Positions 8,019 to 16,825 are shown, counted from the first letter of the stretch. The stretch is 64,000 bases of DNA from Arthrobacter silviterrae (GCF_011045165.1 NZ_JAAKZI010000010.1:61225-125224); one strand, 5' to 3'. Notes: generated from the sequence alone by a model not told the origin. Numbers and translations: made by a program.

Positions 8019-8926
8019 TGCACGTCGCCGCCTTCCGTGTTGGTGGTGTCCGATTCCGGTGCTTCGGCGGGTTCGGCCTGTGGTGGTTCCGGGGTGTCGA
8101 CCGGTTCGGGAGGCAAATTCGACTCATCCGGCTCGGCAGCCGGTGGTTCGGGGGATTCCGCTGGTTCGGCCTGCTCGGCAGGTTCATCGGATTCGGCTGC
8201 CCGTGGTTCGGGTGGTTCGGGTGGTTCGGGCGTTTCAGCTGGTTCGGCCGGCTCGGCGGGTCCAGTCACGGGAGCCATCTCCTGCCCGGCTGCCGCCGTC
8301 GGGCCGGTCCAGCCGTCCGGGATCCTGCCCACCACCCCGATGACGATGACCTCGCGTGGCGGCAGGCCGGCGTCGTGTGAGTGGCCGATCAGGCCGGCAG
8401 CCGCCTGTTCCAGGAGGGGGAGCCAGGCGCTGGCGTCAGCGGTGTGCCGGTCGGGGGAGTCCACCACCAGCAGGTCGACGTCGTGGTCGGCCAGGGCCAG
8501 TTCCAGTTGGAGGTGAAGCAGCCGGTTGGGTTCGAGTTCCTCGACCCATTTGTCCAGGATGTCGCGGAAGCCGTGCTTGACCAGCCAGGCGGTGGGACGG
8601 GTGCGGTCGCGGAACTTGAAGGGGACCAGTGCCAGGTCCTCGGAGACCAGCGACCGGACGGTCAGGTGGTTCTCCGGGGCATTGACCTCGGGGGAGTCGA
8701 TGATGGCGCTTCGCTTGCGCAGGGCCGCCATGGCGTGGTCGTGGCCCAGGACCACTGTCCCGCTGCTTGGTTTCATGCGCCCTGTCAGGGCCAGCGCCAG
8801 TGCGGTGCGGCGTTCCTGCCCGTCCGCCTGGACAAGCATGACTTGGGCCCGGTTCGCTTCCAGGGAGGTGGGCGGGAGCAGGGTGTGGTGGCGACCTGCG
8901 AGGTGAAGTTGCTTGGCTGACAGCAC
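8015..8926 (-). CDS. degenerate ABC-ATPase-like protein with acidic Pro/Glu/Ala tail
   Basis: A 303-residue protein. Residues 1 to about 215 resemble an ABC nucleotide-binding domain: an initial strand pattern L-S-A-K-Q-L-H-L-A-G, a region at the Walker A site, G-R-M-K-P-S-S-G-T-V-V-L-G after it, and L-L-V-V-D-S-P-D-R at Walker B. The P-loop reads Q-A-D-G-Q-E-R-R-T-A and lacks G-x-G-K-[ST]; the signature LSGGQ is also absent, so ATP hydrolysis is doubtful. The last 85 residues or so are a low-complexity run of P, E, A and S. The GTG at 8926 is chosen because AGGAG lies 6 bp ahead; an in-frame GTG at 8959 lacks a ribosome site. It is coupled to the YhgE/Pip gene. Confidence 0.72.
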   Translation of the reverse strand: MLSAKQLHLAGRHHTLLPPTSLEANRAQVMLVQADGQERRTALALALTGRMKPSSGTVVLGHDHAMAALRKRSAIIDSPEVNAPENHLTVRSLVSEDLALVPFKFRDRTRPTAWLVKHGFRDILDKWVEELEPNRLLHLQLELALADHDVDLLVVDSPDRHTADASAWLPLLEQAAAGLIGHSHDAGLPPREVIVIGVVGRIPDGWTGPTAAAGQEMAPVTGPAEPAEPAETPEPPEPPEPRAAESDEPAEQAEPAESPEPPAAEPDESNLPPEPVDTPEPPQAEPAEAPESDTTNTEGGDVQ

Positions 8927-8971
8927 TGTTTGCTCCTGGTCGGAAAAGGCGGCTGCCACAAATCTATCAGA

Positions 8972-8988
8972 ACTGACTGGTCAGTATA
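8972..8988 (-). promoter_or_regulatory. TetR-like operator overlapping a -10 element
   Basis: ACTGAC-TG-GTCAGT (8972-8985) is a 14-bp palindrome of TetR-operator type. On the minus strand TATACT (8988-8983) overlaps it and could be the -10 of the ATPase-YhgE operon. No TetR gene is in the window. Confidence 0.55.
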
Positions 8989-9107
8989 AAAATGTGAGAC
9001 GCAAACGACACTGGCCTGGCGGGTTCGTCGTGCTGGCGCGCCTTGGCCCCGTTCTCGAGACGCCGGAACCAGGAAAGTCGGGGCGGCCCGGCCAGGGCGC
9101 TTGGACG

Positions 9108-10076
9108 TCAGGAAAGGGCCCGGAGCAGTGCCTCGTTGCGGTCCGCAAGGAAGCGCCGGGAGACGTCCGCTTCCGGGGCCAGTCCGTCGGCGCCGTGGTA
9201 GACCCCTGCGTAAACCTGAAGTTCGGCGGCCACGCCGGCACGGAGCAGGCGTGCCGCGTAGTCGATGTCCTCGTCGCGGAAGACGTCGAGTTCACCCACC
9301 TGGATGAAGGCGGGCGGCAGGCCGGCCAGATCAGCGGCCCGGGACGGTGCTGCGTAGGCGCTGACGGTGCCACTCCCGTAGGACGCCCCGAGAAACCACT
9401 TCCAGGCCTGCTGGTTGCGCTCACGGTTCCAGGACGGGATGCCTGAGAACTCCAGGCTGGACGGCGTCTGGTCCCGGTCATCGAGCATGGGGTAGGCCAG
9501 GTACTGGAATCTCAGCGGCGGCCCCTGCTGGTCCCTGGCGCGCAGTGCTGTGCCGGCCGCCAGTCCGCCTCCTGCACTGGCACCGCCAATGGCAAGCCGG
9601 CCGGGGTCAATGCCCAGCACCGCTGCGTTCTCCACTGTCCACAGGAGCCCCTGGTAGGCGTCGTCAAGTGCTGCCGGGAACGGGTACTCCGGAGCCAGCC
9701 GGTAGTCCACGGAGACAACAGCAATCCCGGTTGCCGCAGCCAGCCGCAGGCAGAACAGGTCATCCTCAGCCACGCTGCCGGCCACCATTCCACCGCCATG
9801 AATCCAATACAGGCAGGGCAGCGGTCCAGTTGCCTGGGTCGCCGTTGCCCGGGCGGGCCGGTAGCAGCGCAGCGCCACGTCCACGCCGCCGGCCTCCGGG
9901 GCAACGTGGTCGGTCATGGACACGGCTCCGGTCAGGTCTGCGGGAAGTGTCGCCTGCCGGGCCGTATTCTGCTGCCGCATGGCCACCAGCTGTTCCGGCG
10001 TGGCGGGAGGGGTGCGGCCCACCAGGAAGTCCACCCCGGGCTGCAGCTGCGGGTCGACGCGCTCAAAGTAGTTCAA
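9108..10076 (-). CDS. alpha/beta hydrolase, HSL-type esterase/lipase
   Basis: A 322-residue cytosolic carboxylester hydrolase of the hormone-sensitive lipase group. The oxyanion motif H-G-G-G is at 93-96. D-Y-R-L-A-P-E is at 124-130. The nucleophile motif G-A-S-A-G-G has Ser at about 168. The acid and base are probably the Asp in G-E-L-D-V-F and the His in Y-H-G-A-D. No signal peptide is seen. It ends 24 bp upstream of the nanE stop region on the same strand, and may be the last gene of the sialic acid operon. In that context an O-acetyl sialate esterase role is possible, but this is inference. Confidence 0.88.
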   Translation of the reverse strand: MNYFERVDPQLQPGVDFLVGRTPPATPEQLVAMRQQNTARQATLPADLTGAVSMTDHVAPEAGGVDVALRCYRPARATATQATGPLPCLYWIHGGGMVAGSVAEDDLFCLRLAAATGIAVVSVDYRLAPEYPFPAALDDAYQGLLWTVENAAVLGIDPGRLAIGGASAGGGLAAGTALRARDQQGPPLRFQYLAYPMLDDRDQTPSSLEFSGIPSWNRERNQQAWKWFLGASYGSGTVSAYAAPSRAADLAGLPPAFIQVGELDVFRDEDIDYAARLLRAGVAAELQVYAGVYHGADGLAPEADVSRRFLADRNEALLRALS

Positions 10077-10100
10077 GGTTTCTTCTCCCGTGGGGGCGGG

Positions 10101-10787
10101 TCAGGCGGTCAGGGCGTCCTTGAACCAGCCGGTGATGGAGGCCGGGTGCGTGATGGCGGTCCCTACGACGACGGCGAACGCACCGGCATCCAGCGCCGCC
10201 CGGGCCTGCGCGGGGGTGTGGATGCGGCCCTCGGCAATGAGAGGGGCGTCCAGGCCGGCAGCGGCGATCTGCGCAATGAGTTCCAGGTCCGGGCCGTCAG
10301 TCTTGGGCCTTTCGCCCGAGTATCCCGCCAGCGTGGTGCCGATGATGTCCGCCCCCGCCTCGGCGGCTGCGACGGCGTCATCAAGCGAGCCGCAGTCCGC
10401 CATGACCAGGGCGTTGGAGCCGGCGTGGATCCCGGCGACGGTCTCGGCCAGGGTGAGCCCGTCCGGGCGGGGGCGCCGGGTGCCGTCAATCGCCACAATG
10501 TGGGCGCCGGCGCTGGCACAGGACAGGGCGTGCTGCAGGGTCGGGGTGATGAAAACGCCGCTGTGCCCGTCCTTCCACAGCCCAATCACGGGAACTTCGA
10601 CGGCGGCACGCGTGAACTGGATGTCCGCGATGCCCTGGACCCGGATCCCGGCGGCCCCGCCAATCACGGCCGACGCAGCCACCTGGGCCGTGGTGCGGGG
10701 GTCGCGCATGGGTTCGCCGGGATAAGCCTGCGCGGAGACCACCAGCTGGCCGGCGAGGGAATCGAGGTTGATCAGAGTGTGCGGCAC
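10101..10787 (-). CDS. nanE: N-acetylmannosamine-6-phosphate 2-epimerase
   Basis: Converts ManNAc-6-P to GlcNAc-6-P, the third step of sialic acid catabolism. It is 228 residues, the usual size for this TIM-barrel family. Diagnostic segments are V-S-A-Q-A-Y-P-G-E-P-M near the start, V-P-V-I-G-L-W-K, V-A-I-D-G-T-R-R-P-R-P-D-G and L-I-A-E-G-R-I-H-T-P. The catalytic Lys is in G-L-W-K. The GTG at 10787 is chosen because AGGAG is 8 bp ahead; an upstream reading frame extension is spurious. It lies 26 bp after the kinase gene and is co-transcribed with it. Confidence 0.93.
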   Translation of the reverse strand: MPHTLINLDSLAGQLVVSAQAYPGEPMRDPRTTAQVAASAVIGGAAGIRVQGIADIQFTRAAVEVPVIGLWKDGHSGVFITPTLQHALSCASAGAHIVAIDGTRRPRPDGLTLAETVAGIHAGSNALVMADCGSLDDAVAAAEAGADIIGTTLAGYSGERPKTDGPDLELIAQIAAAGLDAPLIAEGRIHTPAQARAALDAGAFAVVVGTAITHPASITGWFKDALTA

Positions 10788-10813
10788 GGGGCGTCTCCTG
10801 AATCGGTTGGTGA

Positions 10814-11749
10814 TTAGTATTGGTGCAGGGCCAGGGAGGCGGCGCCCACAATCGCGGCTGAGGCGCCGAGCGAGGCACGCACCACGGAGACATTGGACAG
10901 TGGGGCCAGTAGTTCGGCACGCAGTGAGCGCTCCATGGCATCCCACCACAACTCCCCGGAGTCGGCCAATCCGCCGGAAATGACCGCGACGGCCGGGTCC
11001 AGGATGTTGACCAGCCCGCCCACGGCCTGGCCCGCAGCGGCGGCCGCCCGGGAAATGACGGCAAGCGCCAGCTCGTCGCCAAGGCGGGCGGCTTCAAACA
11101 CCGCCCTGGTGTCGGTGAGGCCGGCACTGCCGCCCTCGCGCACATAGGCGCTATGGATGGCGGGGCCGGAGGCAATCGCCTCAACGTGGCCGGCGTGGCC
11201 ACAGGAACAGGGCAGGGGCCGGGCCTGATGGTAGGCGTACGGCGAGGCGAAGTGCCCCACATGCCCGCCCACAAACCGGTGGCCCAGCAGCGGCTGCCCG
11301 TTGACCACAAAACTGCCGCCCACGCCGGTGCCGAACGCCATCATGAGGGACGTTGACGTTCCGGCGGCAGCGCCCAGCCAGGCCTCGCCCAGGGCGTGGG
11401 CGTGCACGTCATTGACCGCCGTGGCAGGCAGCCCAAGGCGCTGCCGCAACCCAGCAGTGAGCTGTGTACCGGTCCAGCCCAGGATGGCATCAGTGGCGGA
11501 AATGACTGTGCCTTCGACGGCGTTAATGACGCCGGCCGAGCCAATGCCCACGGCGTCCACCACCACTCCACGGGCTGCGGCCTGCTGCACCAGGGACCGG
11601 ACCAGGGCGGCCGTGGCATCCAGGATGGCGGCGCCGCCGTCGCGGTTCAACGTGGGAATCTGCTCCGTGATGAGCACGGAACCGTCCTCGCCCACCACTC
11701 CGGCGGCCGTCTTGGTCCCGCCAAGGTCAACGCCAACTACATACCGCAC
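10814..11749 (-). CDS. nanK: ROK-family kinase, probable N-acetylmannosamine kinase
   Basis: ATP-dependent phosphorylation of ManNAc to ManNAc-6-P is the expected role. It is 311 residues with the ROK phosphate loop G-V-D-L-G-G-T-K-T near residues 6-14, and the zinc region G-G-H-V-G-H followed by P-C-S-C-G-H-A-G-H-V-E. The third Cys of the usual C-x-C-G-x-x-G-C set is replaced by His, an uncommon but not disabling change. The GTG at 11749 has AAGGA 6 bp ahead. Placement between nanE and the lyase gene supports ManNAc rather than glucose as substrate. Confidence 0.85.
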   Translation of the reverse strand: MRYVVGVDLGGTKTAAGVVGEDGSVLITEQIPTLNRDGGAAILDATAALVRSLVQQAAARGVVVDAVGIGSAGVINAVEGTVISATDAILGWTGTQLTAGLRQRLGLPATAVNDVHAHALGEAWLGAAAGTSTSLMMAFGTGVGGSFVVNGQPLLGHRFVGGHVGHFASPYAYHQARPLPCSCGHAGHVEAIASGPAIHSAYVREGGSAGLTDTRAVFEAARLGDELALAVISRAAAAAGQAVGGLVNILDPAVAVISGGLADSGELWWDAMERSLRAELLAPLSNVSVVRASLGASAAIVGAASLALHQY

Positions 11750-11814
11750 AAAATTTCCTTCAACGTCCAATTCATGAATACGGGGCTCGCTCCCCAGTTG
11801 CTACCACCCGCCCG

Positions 11815-11903
11815 GGGTCTCGACGCGCTCGGGTCTCGACGCGCTCGGGTCTCGACGCGCTCGCAGAGCTCGCTGCTCGACCACCGACGCTGCTCGACCA
11901 CCG
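11815..11903. repeat. intergenic palindromic repeat cluster, first copy
   Basis: A 16-bp unit GGGTCTCGACGCGCTC is repeated three times in tandem (11815-11862). Two partial copies of GCTGCTCGACCACCG follow. The same sequence family recurs at 48301-48402 and, inverted, at 59043-59076. It sits between nanK and the lyase gene, inside the operon. Confidence 0.8.
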
Positions 11904-11916
11904 GGCCGGGGACCGG

Positions 11917-12846
11917 CTAGATCAGGCCCGTGCGCACCAGGATTGCCTTGATGGCCGCGGTCTCGTCCTCGTCAAGGGAAAGCATGGGGGCGCTCATGAC
12001 GTTGGTCTTGATGATGCCCATGAGCATCATGGCCGTCTTGAACGCGCCCAGGCCCGCAGCGTTGCCGGACACGCGGCCGGCCTTCGGGGTGTAGACGATG
12101 TTGAAGACATCGGTTAGGCGGTCCTGCTCGGCGGCGGCCTTGGCCCAGTCGCCGGCTGCGGCGGCGTCGTACAGGCGGCGGTAGCCGGCCGGGTCCACGT
12201 TGCCCAGGCCCGGGACAACGCCCTGGGCGCCGCCCAGCAGTGCGCCGTCCACTACAACCTCGTGGCCGGTGAAGATGTCAAAGTTCGGGATGTCGCGGGC
12301 GGCGATGGACAGCTGGCGGAAGGAAACGTCGTCGCCGGAAGAGTCCTTCACACCGGCAATGACGCCGTCGCGGCCCAGTTCCAGCAGGAGATCCAGGGGC
12401 AGCTTGAAGTGGGTGCGCACGGGGACGTCGTAGGCGAAGACGGGGACATCCACGGAGGCGGCTACGGCGCGGAAGTGGCGGCCATTCTCCTCGGCGTTGC
12501 TGATGGCGTAGTACTGGCTGGTGGCCACGATGCCGTCGGCGCCGAGGGACACGGCGCGGGCCGCTTCCTCGATGACACGGTTGGTGGTCTGCTCCACGGC
12601 GCCGGCCAGCACAGGGACCTGGCCGGCGTTGACGCCCACGATGGTGCGCAGCACGGTGTCGCGCTCATCGTTGGTCAGGTGGGTGACCTCGCCGGACGAG
12701 CCGTTGACAAACAGGCCGGTGACGCCGCCGTCGAGCAGGTGGCGGGTGACGTTCTCCAGGGAGGGGACGTCGATGGCGCCGTCAGCCGTGCGGGGGGTGA
12801 CGACGGGCGGGATGACGCCCTGGAAACGGGAAGCGACGGTTGTCAC
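11917..12846 (-). CDS. nanA: DapA/NanA-family lyase, probable N-acetylneuraminate lyase
   Basis: A class I aldolase of 309 residues that would split N-acetylneuraminate into ManNAc and pyruvate. The substrate carboxylate motif G-S-S-G-E is at about 49-53. The catalytic Tyr of Y-D-V-P is at 139. The Schiff-base Lys of G-V-K-D-S-S-G is at 167. Family motifs alone do not separate lyase from dihydrodipicolinate synthase or related keto-acid aldolases. The neighbours (nanE, nanK, sialic acid-type ABC transporter) make the lyase reading strongest. The GTG start has GGAG 8 bp ahead. Confidence 0.82.
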   Translation of the reverse strand: MTTVASRFQGVIPPVVTPRTADGAIDVPSLENVTRHLLDGGVTGLFVNGSSGEVTHLTNDERDTVLRTIVGVNAGQVPVLAGAVEQTTNRVIEEAARAVSLGADGIVATSQYYAISNAEENGRHFRAVAASVDVPVFAYDVPVRTHFKLPLDLLLELGRDGVIAGVKDSSGDDVSFRQLSIAARDIPNFDIFTGHEVVVDGALLGGAQGVVPGLGNVDPAGYRRLYDAAAAGDWAKAAAEQDRLTDVFNIVYTPKAGRVSGNAAGLGAFKTAMMLMGIIKTNVMSAPMLSLDEDETAAIKAILVRTGLI

Positions 12847-12896
12847 GGTAATTACTCCAAATTTTTCTTGAGGGGTGGAAAACAGGGGGAAAGAAT

Positions 12897-13718
12897 CTAC
12901 AAGTGCAAAAGTGAGGGCGCGGCGCCCAGCAGCTTCTTCGTGTAGTCGTTGGTGGGATGGTCGAAAATCTGCTCCGCACTACCTTCTTCCACGATCTGGC
13001 CGAAGTACATGACACAGATGCGGTCGGAAACGTAGCGGACGGTCTGGATGTCATGGCTGATGAACACCATGCCCAGGTTCAGTTCCTTCTTCAGGTCCGA
13101 AAGCAGGTTCAGCACCTGCGCGCGGACGGAGACATCCAGTGCTGAGGTGGGTTCATCCGCCACGATGATGTCCGGGTCCAGGGCCAGGGCCCGGGCGATG
13201 GCCACGCGTTGGCGCTGCCCGCCGGAAACGTTCGACGGCGTGACCTCGGCTGCCGATTGCGGCAAGCCCACCAGCGCCAGGAGTTCACGGACCTTGGCGA
13301 TGCGCGATGCGCCGTTGCCAATGCCGTGGACAGCCAGCGGGTCCACCAGGATGTCCTGGATGGTCATGCGCGGGTTCAGGGCCGTGGACGGGTCCTGGAA
13401 GACCACCGAGACGGACCGGCCAAACTCCTTGCGCATCGCAGCGTTGCGCTTGATGGCCGGCTTGCCGTGGAAGAGCACTTGGCCGGAGGTGGGCACCTGC
13501 AGGCCCACCAGCACCGAGGCCAGTGTGGACTTGCCACAGCCGGATTCGCCCACAATGCCCACCGTCTCGCCACGGCTGATGGAAAAGTCCACACCGTTGA
13601 CGGCCTTGACGTAGCTGGGCTTGAACAGGCCGCCGGAACGCGTCCGGTGGTGGACGTGCAGGTCCTTCAGCTCAATAACCGGGGTGCCGGCGGCTGCGTC
13701 CATGGTGTGCTTGCTCAT
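12897..13718 (-). CDS. ABC transporter ATP-binding protein (SiaI/SatD/DppF type)
   Basis: A 273-residue nucleotide-binding subunit of the peptide/opine/nickel ABC family. Walker A is G-E-S-G-C-G-K-S-T, the signature is V-S-G-G-Q-R-Q-R, Walker B is I-I-V-A-D-E-P-T, and the switch His is in I-S-H-D. It ends with the C-terminal oligopeptide-type extension. Its ATG overlaps the end of the permease-ATPase fusion gene by 4 bp. The gene order binding protein, permease, permease-ATPase fusion, ATPase is that of the sialic acid importers SatABCD of Haemophilus ducreyi and SiaEFGI of Corynebacterium glutamicum. Confidence 0.88.
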   Translation of the reverse strand: MSKHTMDAAAGTPVIELKDLHVHHRTRSGGLFKPSYVKAVNGVDFSISRGETVGIVGESGCGKSTLASVLVGLQVPTSGQVLFHGKPAIKRNAAMRKEFGRSVSVVFQDPSTALNPRMTIQDILVDPLAVHGIGNGASRIAKVRELLALVGLPQSAAEVTPSNVSGGQRQRVAIARALALDPDIIVADEPTSALDVSVRAQVLNLLSDLKKELNLGMVFISHDIQTVRYVSDRICVMYFGQIVEEGSAEQIFDHPTNDYTKKLLGAAPSLLHL

Positions 13719-15745
13719 CGTGCACCTTCCGTTTCTGCGCCGGCAAGGTCTGCCGCGCGTTTGTGGCTGGCCCAGAAGTGGTCCGTTTCAACGCCGTCCC
13801 GGGTGATCGGGACAAAGGCCAGCTGCTGCTGGGGGTCTGCGTCGGGGCGCTGGGACCGGCTGGCGAACCTGTCCCCGGGGGCAAATTCGCGCGGCGACGG
13901 CACGGTGCCGGGGATCTGGTGGAGCCGCACGGCATCGGACTCGATGGAGAGCACAGCGCCCAGCAGGCCGCGCGTGTATTCGTGGGTGGGGTGGGCCAGC
14001 AGCTCCGAGGCCTGCGCCGATTCCACCACCTGGCCGGCGTACATGACGGTGATCTTGTGGGCCAGCGAGGCCACCAGGGCCAGGTCGTGGCTGACAAAAA
14101 CCATCGCGAAGCCGAGCTGCTCGCGGAGCTCGTTCAGGAGGTCCACCACCTGCTTTTGCACCGTGACGTCCAGGGCCGTGGTGGGCTCGTCCGCCACCAC
14201 GATCTTCGGGGAGCGGGACAGTGCCATGGCGATCAGCACGCGCTGGCGCTGGCCGCCGGAGAGCTCATGCGGGTAGCTCTTGAGCGTGCGCACCGGATCC
14301 AGCTTGACCAGTTCCAGCAGTTCCGCCGGAGTCTTGCGGCCGTTGCGGCGGGTCAGCTGCAGCAGCTGGTCCTTGATCAGCATGGACGGGTTCAGGGAGC
14401 TAAGGGCATCCTGGTAGACCATGGCGATCTGCTCGCCGCGCAGGCCTTCGTAGGCCTTGGCCGAGCTGTGTTTTGTGGCCGGGTCCAGCAGTTCCTTGCC
14501 GTCAAACTTGATGGAACCGGTGACCTCGGCCGTTTTGGGCAACAGGCCCATGACGGCCAGGGAGGTGATGGACTTCCCGCAGCCGGACTCGCCCACCAGG
14601 CCCATGGTCTCGCCCTCGCGGACGCTGAAGGAGACCTTGTCCACGATGGGAGTATCGCCGTAGCGGCCCGGGAAGCGGATGGAGAGGTCTTTCACTTCCA
14701 GGACCACGCGGGCATCCGGGCCCACCTGGGGTAGCCGGTCGCTCCGCTGCAGTTCCACGGCCTGGAGCAGCAAAAGCTCCTTGTCCAGGGCGGCAAAGGG
14801 GTTTTCGATGACGGCGCGGGCGGCGGCATCGGCCTTGGCGAGCTCGACGGCGGCAGCTGCCGAACCGTCGTCGTCCTTCACAGGGGCAGCCTTGCGCAGG
14901 CGGGGATTGACCATTGCGTCGGTGAGGCCCTCAGCCAAGATGTTCAGTGCCAGGACGGTGAGCAGGATGACCAGGCCGGCGAAGGTGGTGGCCCACCAGC
15001 CGCCGGACAGGACCAGGTTGCGGCCGTAGGAGATCACGTTGCCCCAGCTGGGCTCCGGATCCTGGATGCCTGCGCCCAGGAAGGATAGGGACGCCTCGAG
15101 GATGATGGCGTCGGCCACCATGACTGTGGCAAAGACCAGCACGGGGGCAGCGGTGTTGCGCACAATGTGCTTGACCATGATGTAGGCGCGGCCGGCGCCG
15201 ATGACGCGTTCGGCACGCACATAGTCTTCGCCGTACTGGGCCAGGACGTTGGCCCGCACCACGCGGGCCAGCTGCGGGGTGTAAATGATGGCGATGGCCA
15301 CGATGATGGTGGGGACCGAGTTGCCGAAGGAAGTCAGCAGCACGGCGGCCAGGGCGATGCCCGGGAACGCCATCAGCACGTCCATGATGCGCATGATGGT
15401 CTCGTTGACGGCCTTCGACGACGTCGCGGCCAGGGAGCCGAGCACGGCACCGACGACGATGGCCAGGGCCACCGAGCCGAGGCCGATCGTCAGCGACGCC
15501 TGGGCACCGTAGAGCAGCCGTGAGAAGACGTCGCGGCCGATCCGGTCGGTGCCGAACCAGTTGGTGCCGCTGGGGGCCTGGGCCGGAACTCCGGTGGCCA
15601 GGGGGTCGTGCGGGGCGATCACGGGGGCCAGGATGGCAACGACCACGATGAACAGCAGGAAGATGAGGGCCATTTTGGAGCCCAGTGTCAGGGCCTTGAA
15701 ACGCAGGCCGGGCGCGCTGAGCCGTTCGGCAAGTTTGCTTCGCAT
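13715..15745 (-). CDS. ABC permease-ATPase fusion (SiaG/SatC type)
   Basis: A 676-residue fusion. Residues 1 to about 300 are a DppC-type permease with N-terminal TM helix, N-W-F-G-T-D-x-x-G-R-D-V-F-S-R and an EAA-like loop. A charged linker rich in Ala and Lys spans about 300-345. Residues 350-676 are a DppD-type ATPase with G-E-S-G-C-G-K-S, L-S-G-G-Q-R-Q-R, V-V-A-D-E-P-T-T and V-S-H-D. Fusions of this sort are known in sialic acid transporters (SatC) and in other actinobacterial peptide-type importers, so it is a real gene and not a frameshift artefact. It starts 3 bp after the upstream permease stop. Confidence 0.92.
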   Translation of the reverse strand: MRSKLAERLSAPGLRFKALTLGSKMALIFLLFIVVVAILAPVIAPHDPLATGVPAQAPSGTNWFGTDRIGRDVFSRLLYGAQASLTIGLGSVALAIVVGAVLGSLAATSSKAVNETIMRIMDVLMAFPGIALAAVLLTSFGNSVPTIIVAIAIIYTPQLARVVRANVLAQYGEDYVRAERVIGAGRAYIMVKHIVRNTAAPVLVFATVMVADAIILEASLSFLGAGIQDPEPSWGNVISYGRNLVLSGGWWATTFAGLVILLTVLALNILAEGLTDAMVNPRLRKAAPVKDDDGSAAAAVELAKADAAARAVIENPFAALDKELLLLQAVELQRSDRLPQVGPDARVVLEVKDLSIRFPGRYGDTPIVDKVSFSVREGETMGLVGESGCGKSITSLAVMGLLPKTAEVTGSIKFDGKELLDPATKHSSAKAYEGLRGEQIAMVYQDALSSLNPSMLIKDQLLQLTRRNGRKTPAELLELVKLDPVRTLKSYPHELSGGQRQRVLIAMALSRSPKIVVADEPTTALDVTVQKQVVDLLNELREQLGFAMVFVSHDLALVASLAHKITVMYAGQVVESAQASELLAHPTHEYTRGLLGAVLSIESDAVRLHQIPGTVPSPREFAPGDRFASRSQRPDADPQQQLAFVPITRDGVETDHFWASHKRAADLAGAETEGAR

Positions 15746-15748
15746 GGC

Positions 15749-16705
15749 TTAGACCGTCCTGATTCGGGGGTTGATGAGCAGGTAGAGAAGGTCGACCAGG
15801 ATGTTCACGATCACGAACGTCACGGCGATGACGAGGACCACGCCCTGGACCAGGTTGGTGTCCGAGTTGGTGATGCCGTTGAGGATCTGCTGGCCCATGC
15901 CCGGCAGGGAGAAGATCATTTCAATCACGACGGCGCCGCCGAGCAGGTAGCCGATGCGCAGGCCCAGCACGGTCACCGGGGTGACAAGGGCGTTGCGCAG
16001 GACGTTTCGGGAGACGACGGTGAAGTACGGGACGCCGTTGCCGATCGCGGTGCGGACGTAGTCTCGGTCCAGTTCCTCAACCATGGAGGTGCGGACCACG
16101 CGGATCAGCGAGGCGGAGACGGGGACGGCCAGGGCCAGGGCCGGCAGCGCCATGGAGCTGAGCCAGCCGGCGAAGCCCTCGGAAGGGTCGGCCAGGCCGC
16201 CGGAGGGGAACCATGAGTTGTCTCCCAGGGCGAACCATTGGATCAACAGGATGCCCAACCAGAAGGAGGGTGTCGCAATGGCGGCGACGGAGAAGACGCG
16301 GATCAGCTGGTCAACCCAGGTGTCGCGGTACAGGGCCGCCAGGACACCGAAAACAAGTGAAATGACAACCGCGATGATCACGCCAACAAACGTTAACTGC
16401 AACGTGACGGGGAACGCGCTGGCAATGACATCGACGATGGGCTTGGCTGGCGGGAGGGTCGAACCGAAGTCGCCCGTGATGAGCTTGCCCAGGTAGTGGA
16501 CATACTGGACGATCAGGGGATCGTTGAAGCCGTTGGCCTGGCGGTACTGGGCCAGCGCCTCGGGTGAAGCGCCCTCGCCCAGTGCGGCGACGGCGCGGTC
16601 GCCGGGCGCGAACTGCAGCACCACGAAGACGAGCAGGGTGACACCCAGGATCATCAACGGAAGGGCTGCGAGCCGGCGTCCCAGCAGTCGCAAAAAGTTT
16701 GCCAA
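15749..16705 (-). CDS. ABC transporter permease (SiaF/SatB/DppB type)
   Basis: A 318-residue integral membrane subunit with about six TM helices. The N-terminal R-R-L-A-A-L-P-L-M-I-L-G-V-T-L-L segment and the A-L-P-A-L-A-L loop, followed by R-V-V-R-T-S-M-V-E-E-L-D-R-D-Y-V-R-T-A, match the DppB/OppB family. It pairs with the permease half of the fused subunit to make the channel. An intercistronic hairpin separates it from the binding-protein gene. Confidence 0.9.
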   Translation of the reverse strand: MANFLRLLGRRLAALPLMILGVTLLVFVVLQFAPGDRAVAALGEGASPEALAQYRQANGFNDPLIVQYVHYLGKLITGDFGSTLPPAKPIVDVIASAFPVTLQLTFVGVIIAVVISLVFGVLAALYRDTWVDQLIRVFSVAAIATPSFWLGILLIQWFALGDNSWFPSGGLADPSEGFAGWLSSMALPALALAVPVSASLIRVVRTSMVEELDRDYVRTAIGNGVPYFTVVSRNVLRNALVTPVTVLGLRIGYLLGGAVVIEMIFSLPGMGQQILNGITNSDTNLVQGVVLVIAVTFVIVNILVDLLYLLINPRIRTV

Positions 16706-16770
16706 TGTACTTGCTCCGGTTCTATTTGCGTCCCGGCGGGCCGCGTCATAGTAAAGAAAAGTGGAAATGC

Positions 16771-16804
16771 GCAGGGGCCGCGGCCGGAAGGCCGCGGCCC
16801 CTGC
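16771..16804 (-). terminator. 15-bp perfect hairpin between binding-protein and permease genes
   Basis: GCAGGGGCCGCGGCC (16771-16785) and its exact complement (16790-16804) flank a GGAA loop. It lies 22 bp after the binding-protein stop and has no T-run. It probably protects the upstream mRNA or terminates part of the transcripts, so that binding protein exceeds permease. Confidence 0.7.
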
Positions 16805-16825
16805 TGTTGGAATGCGGGTGCGGAA

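Noticed and set aside
13715..15745. Frameshift or assembly error joining a permease and an ATPase gene
   Set aside because: The frame is continuous with a proper linker, and the same fusion is known in SatC/SiaG transporters.
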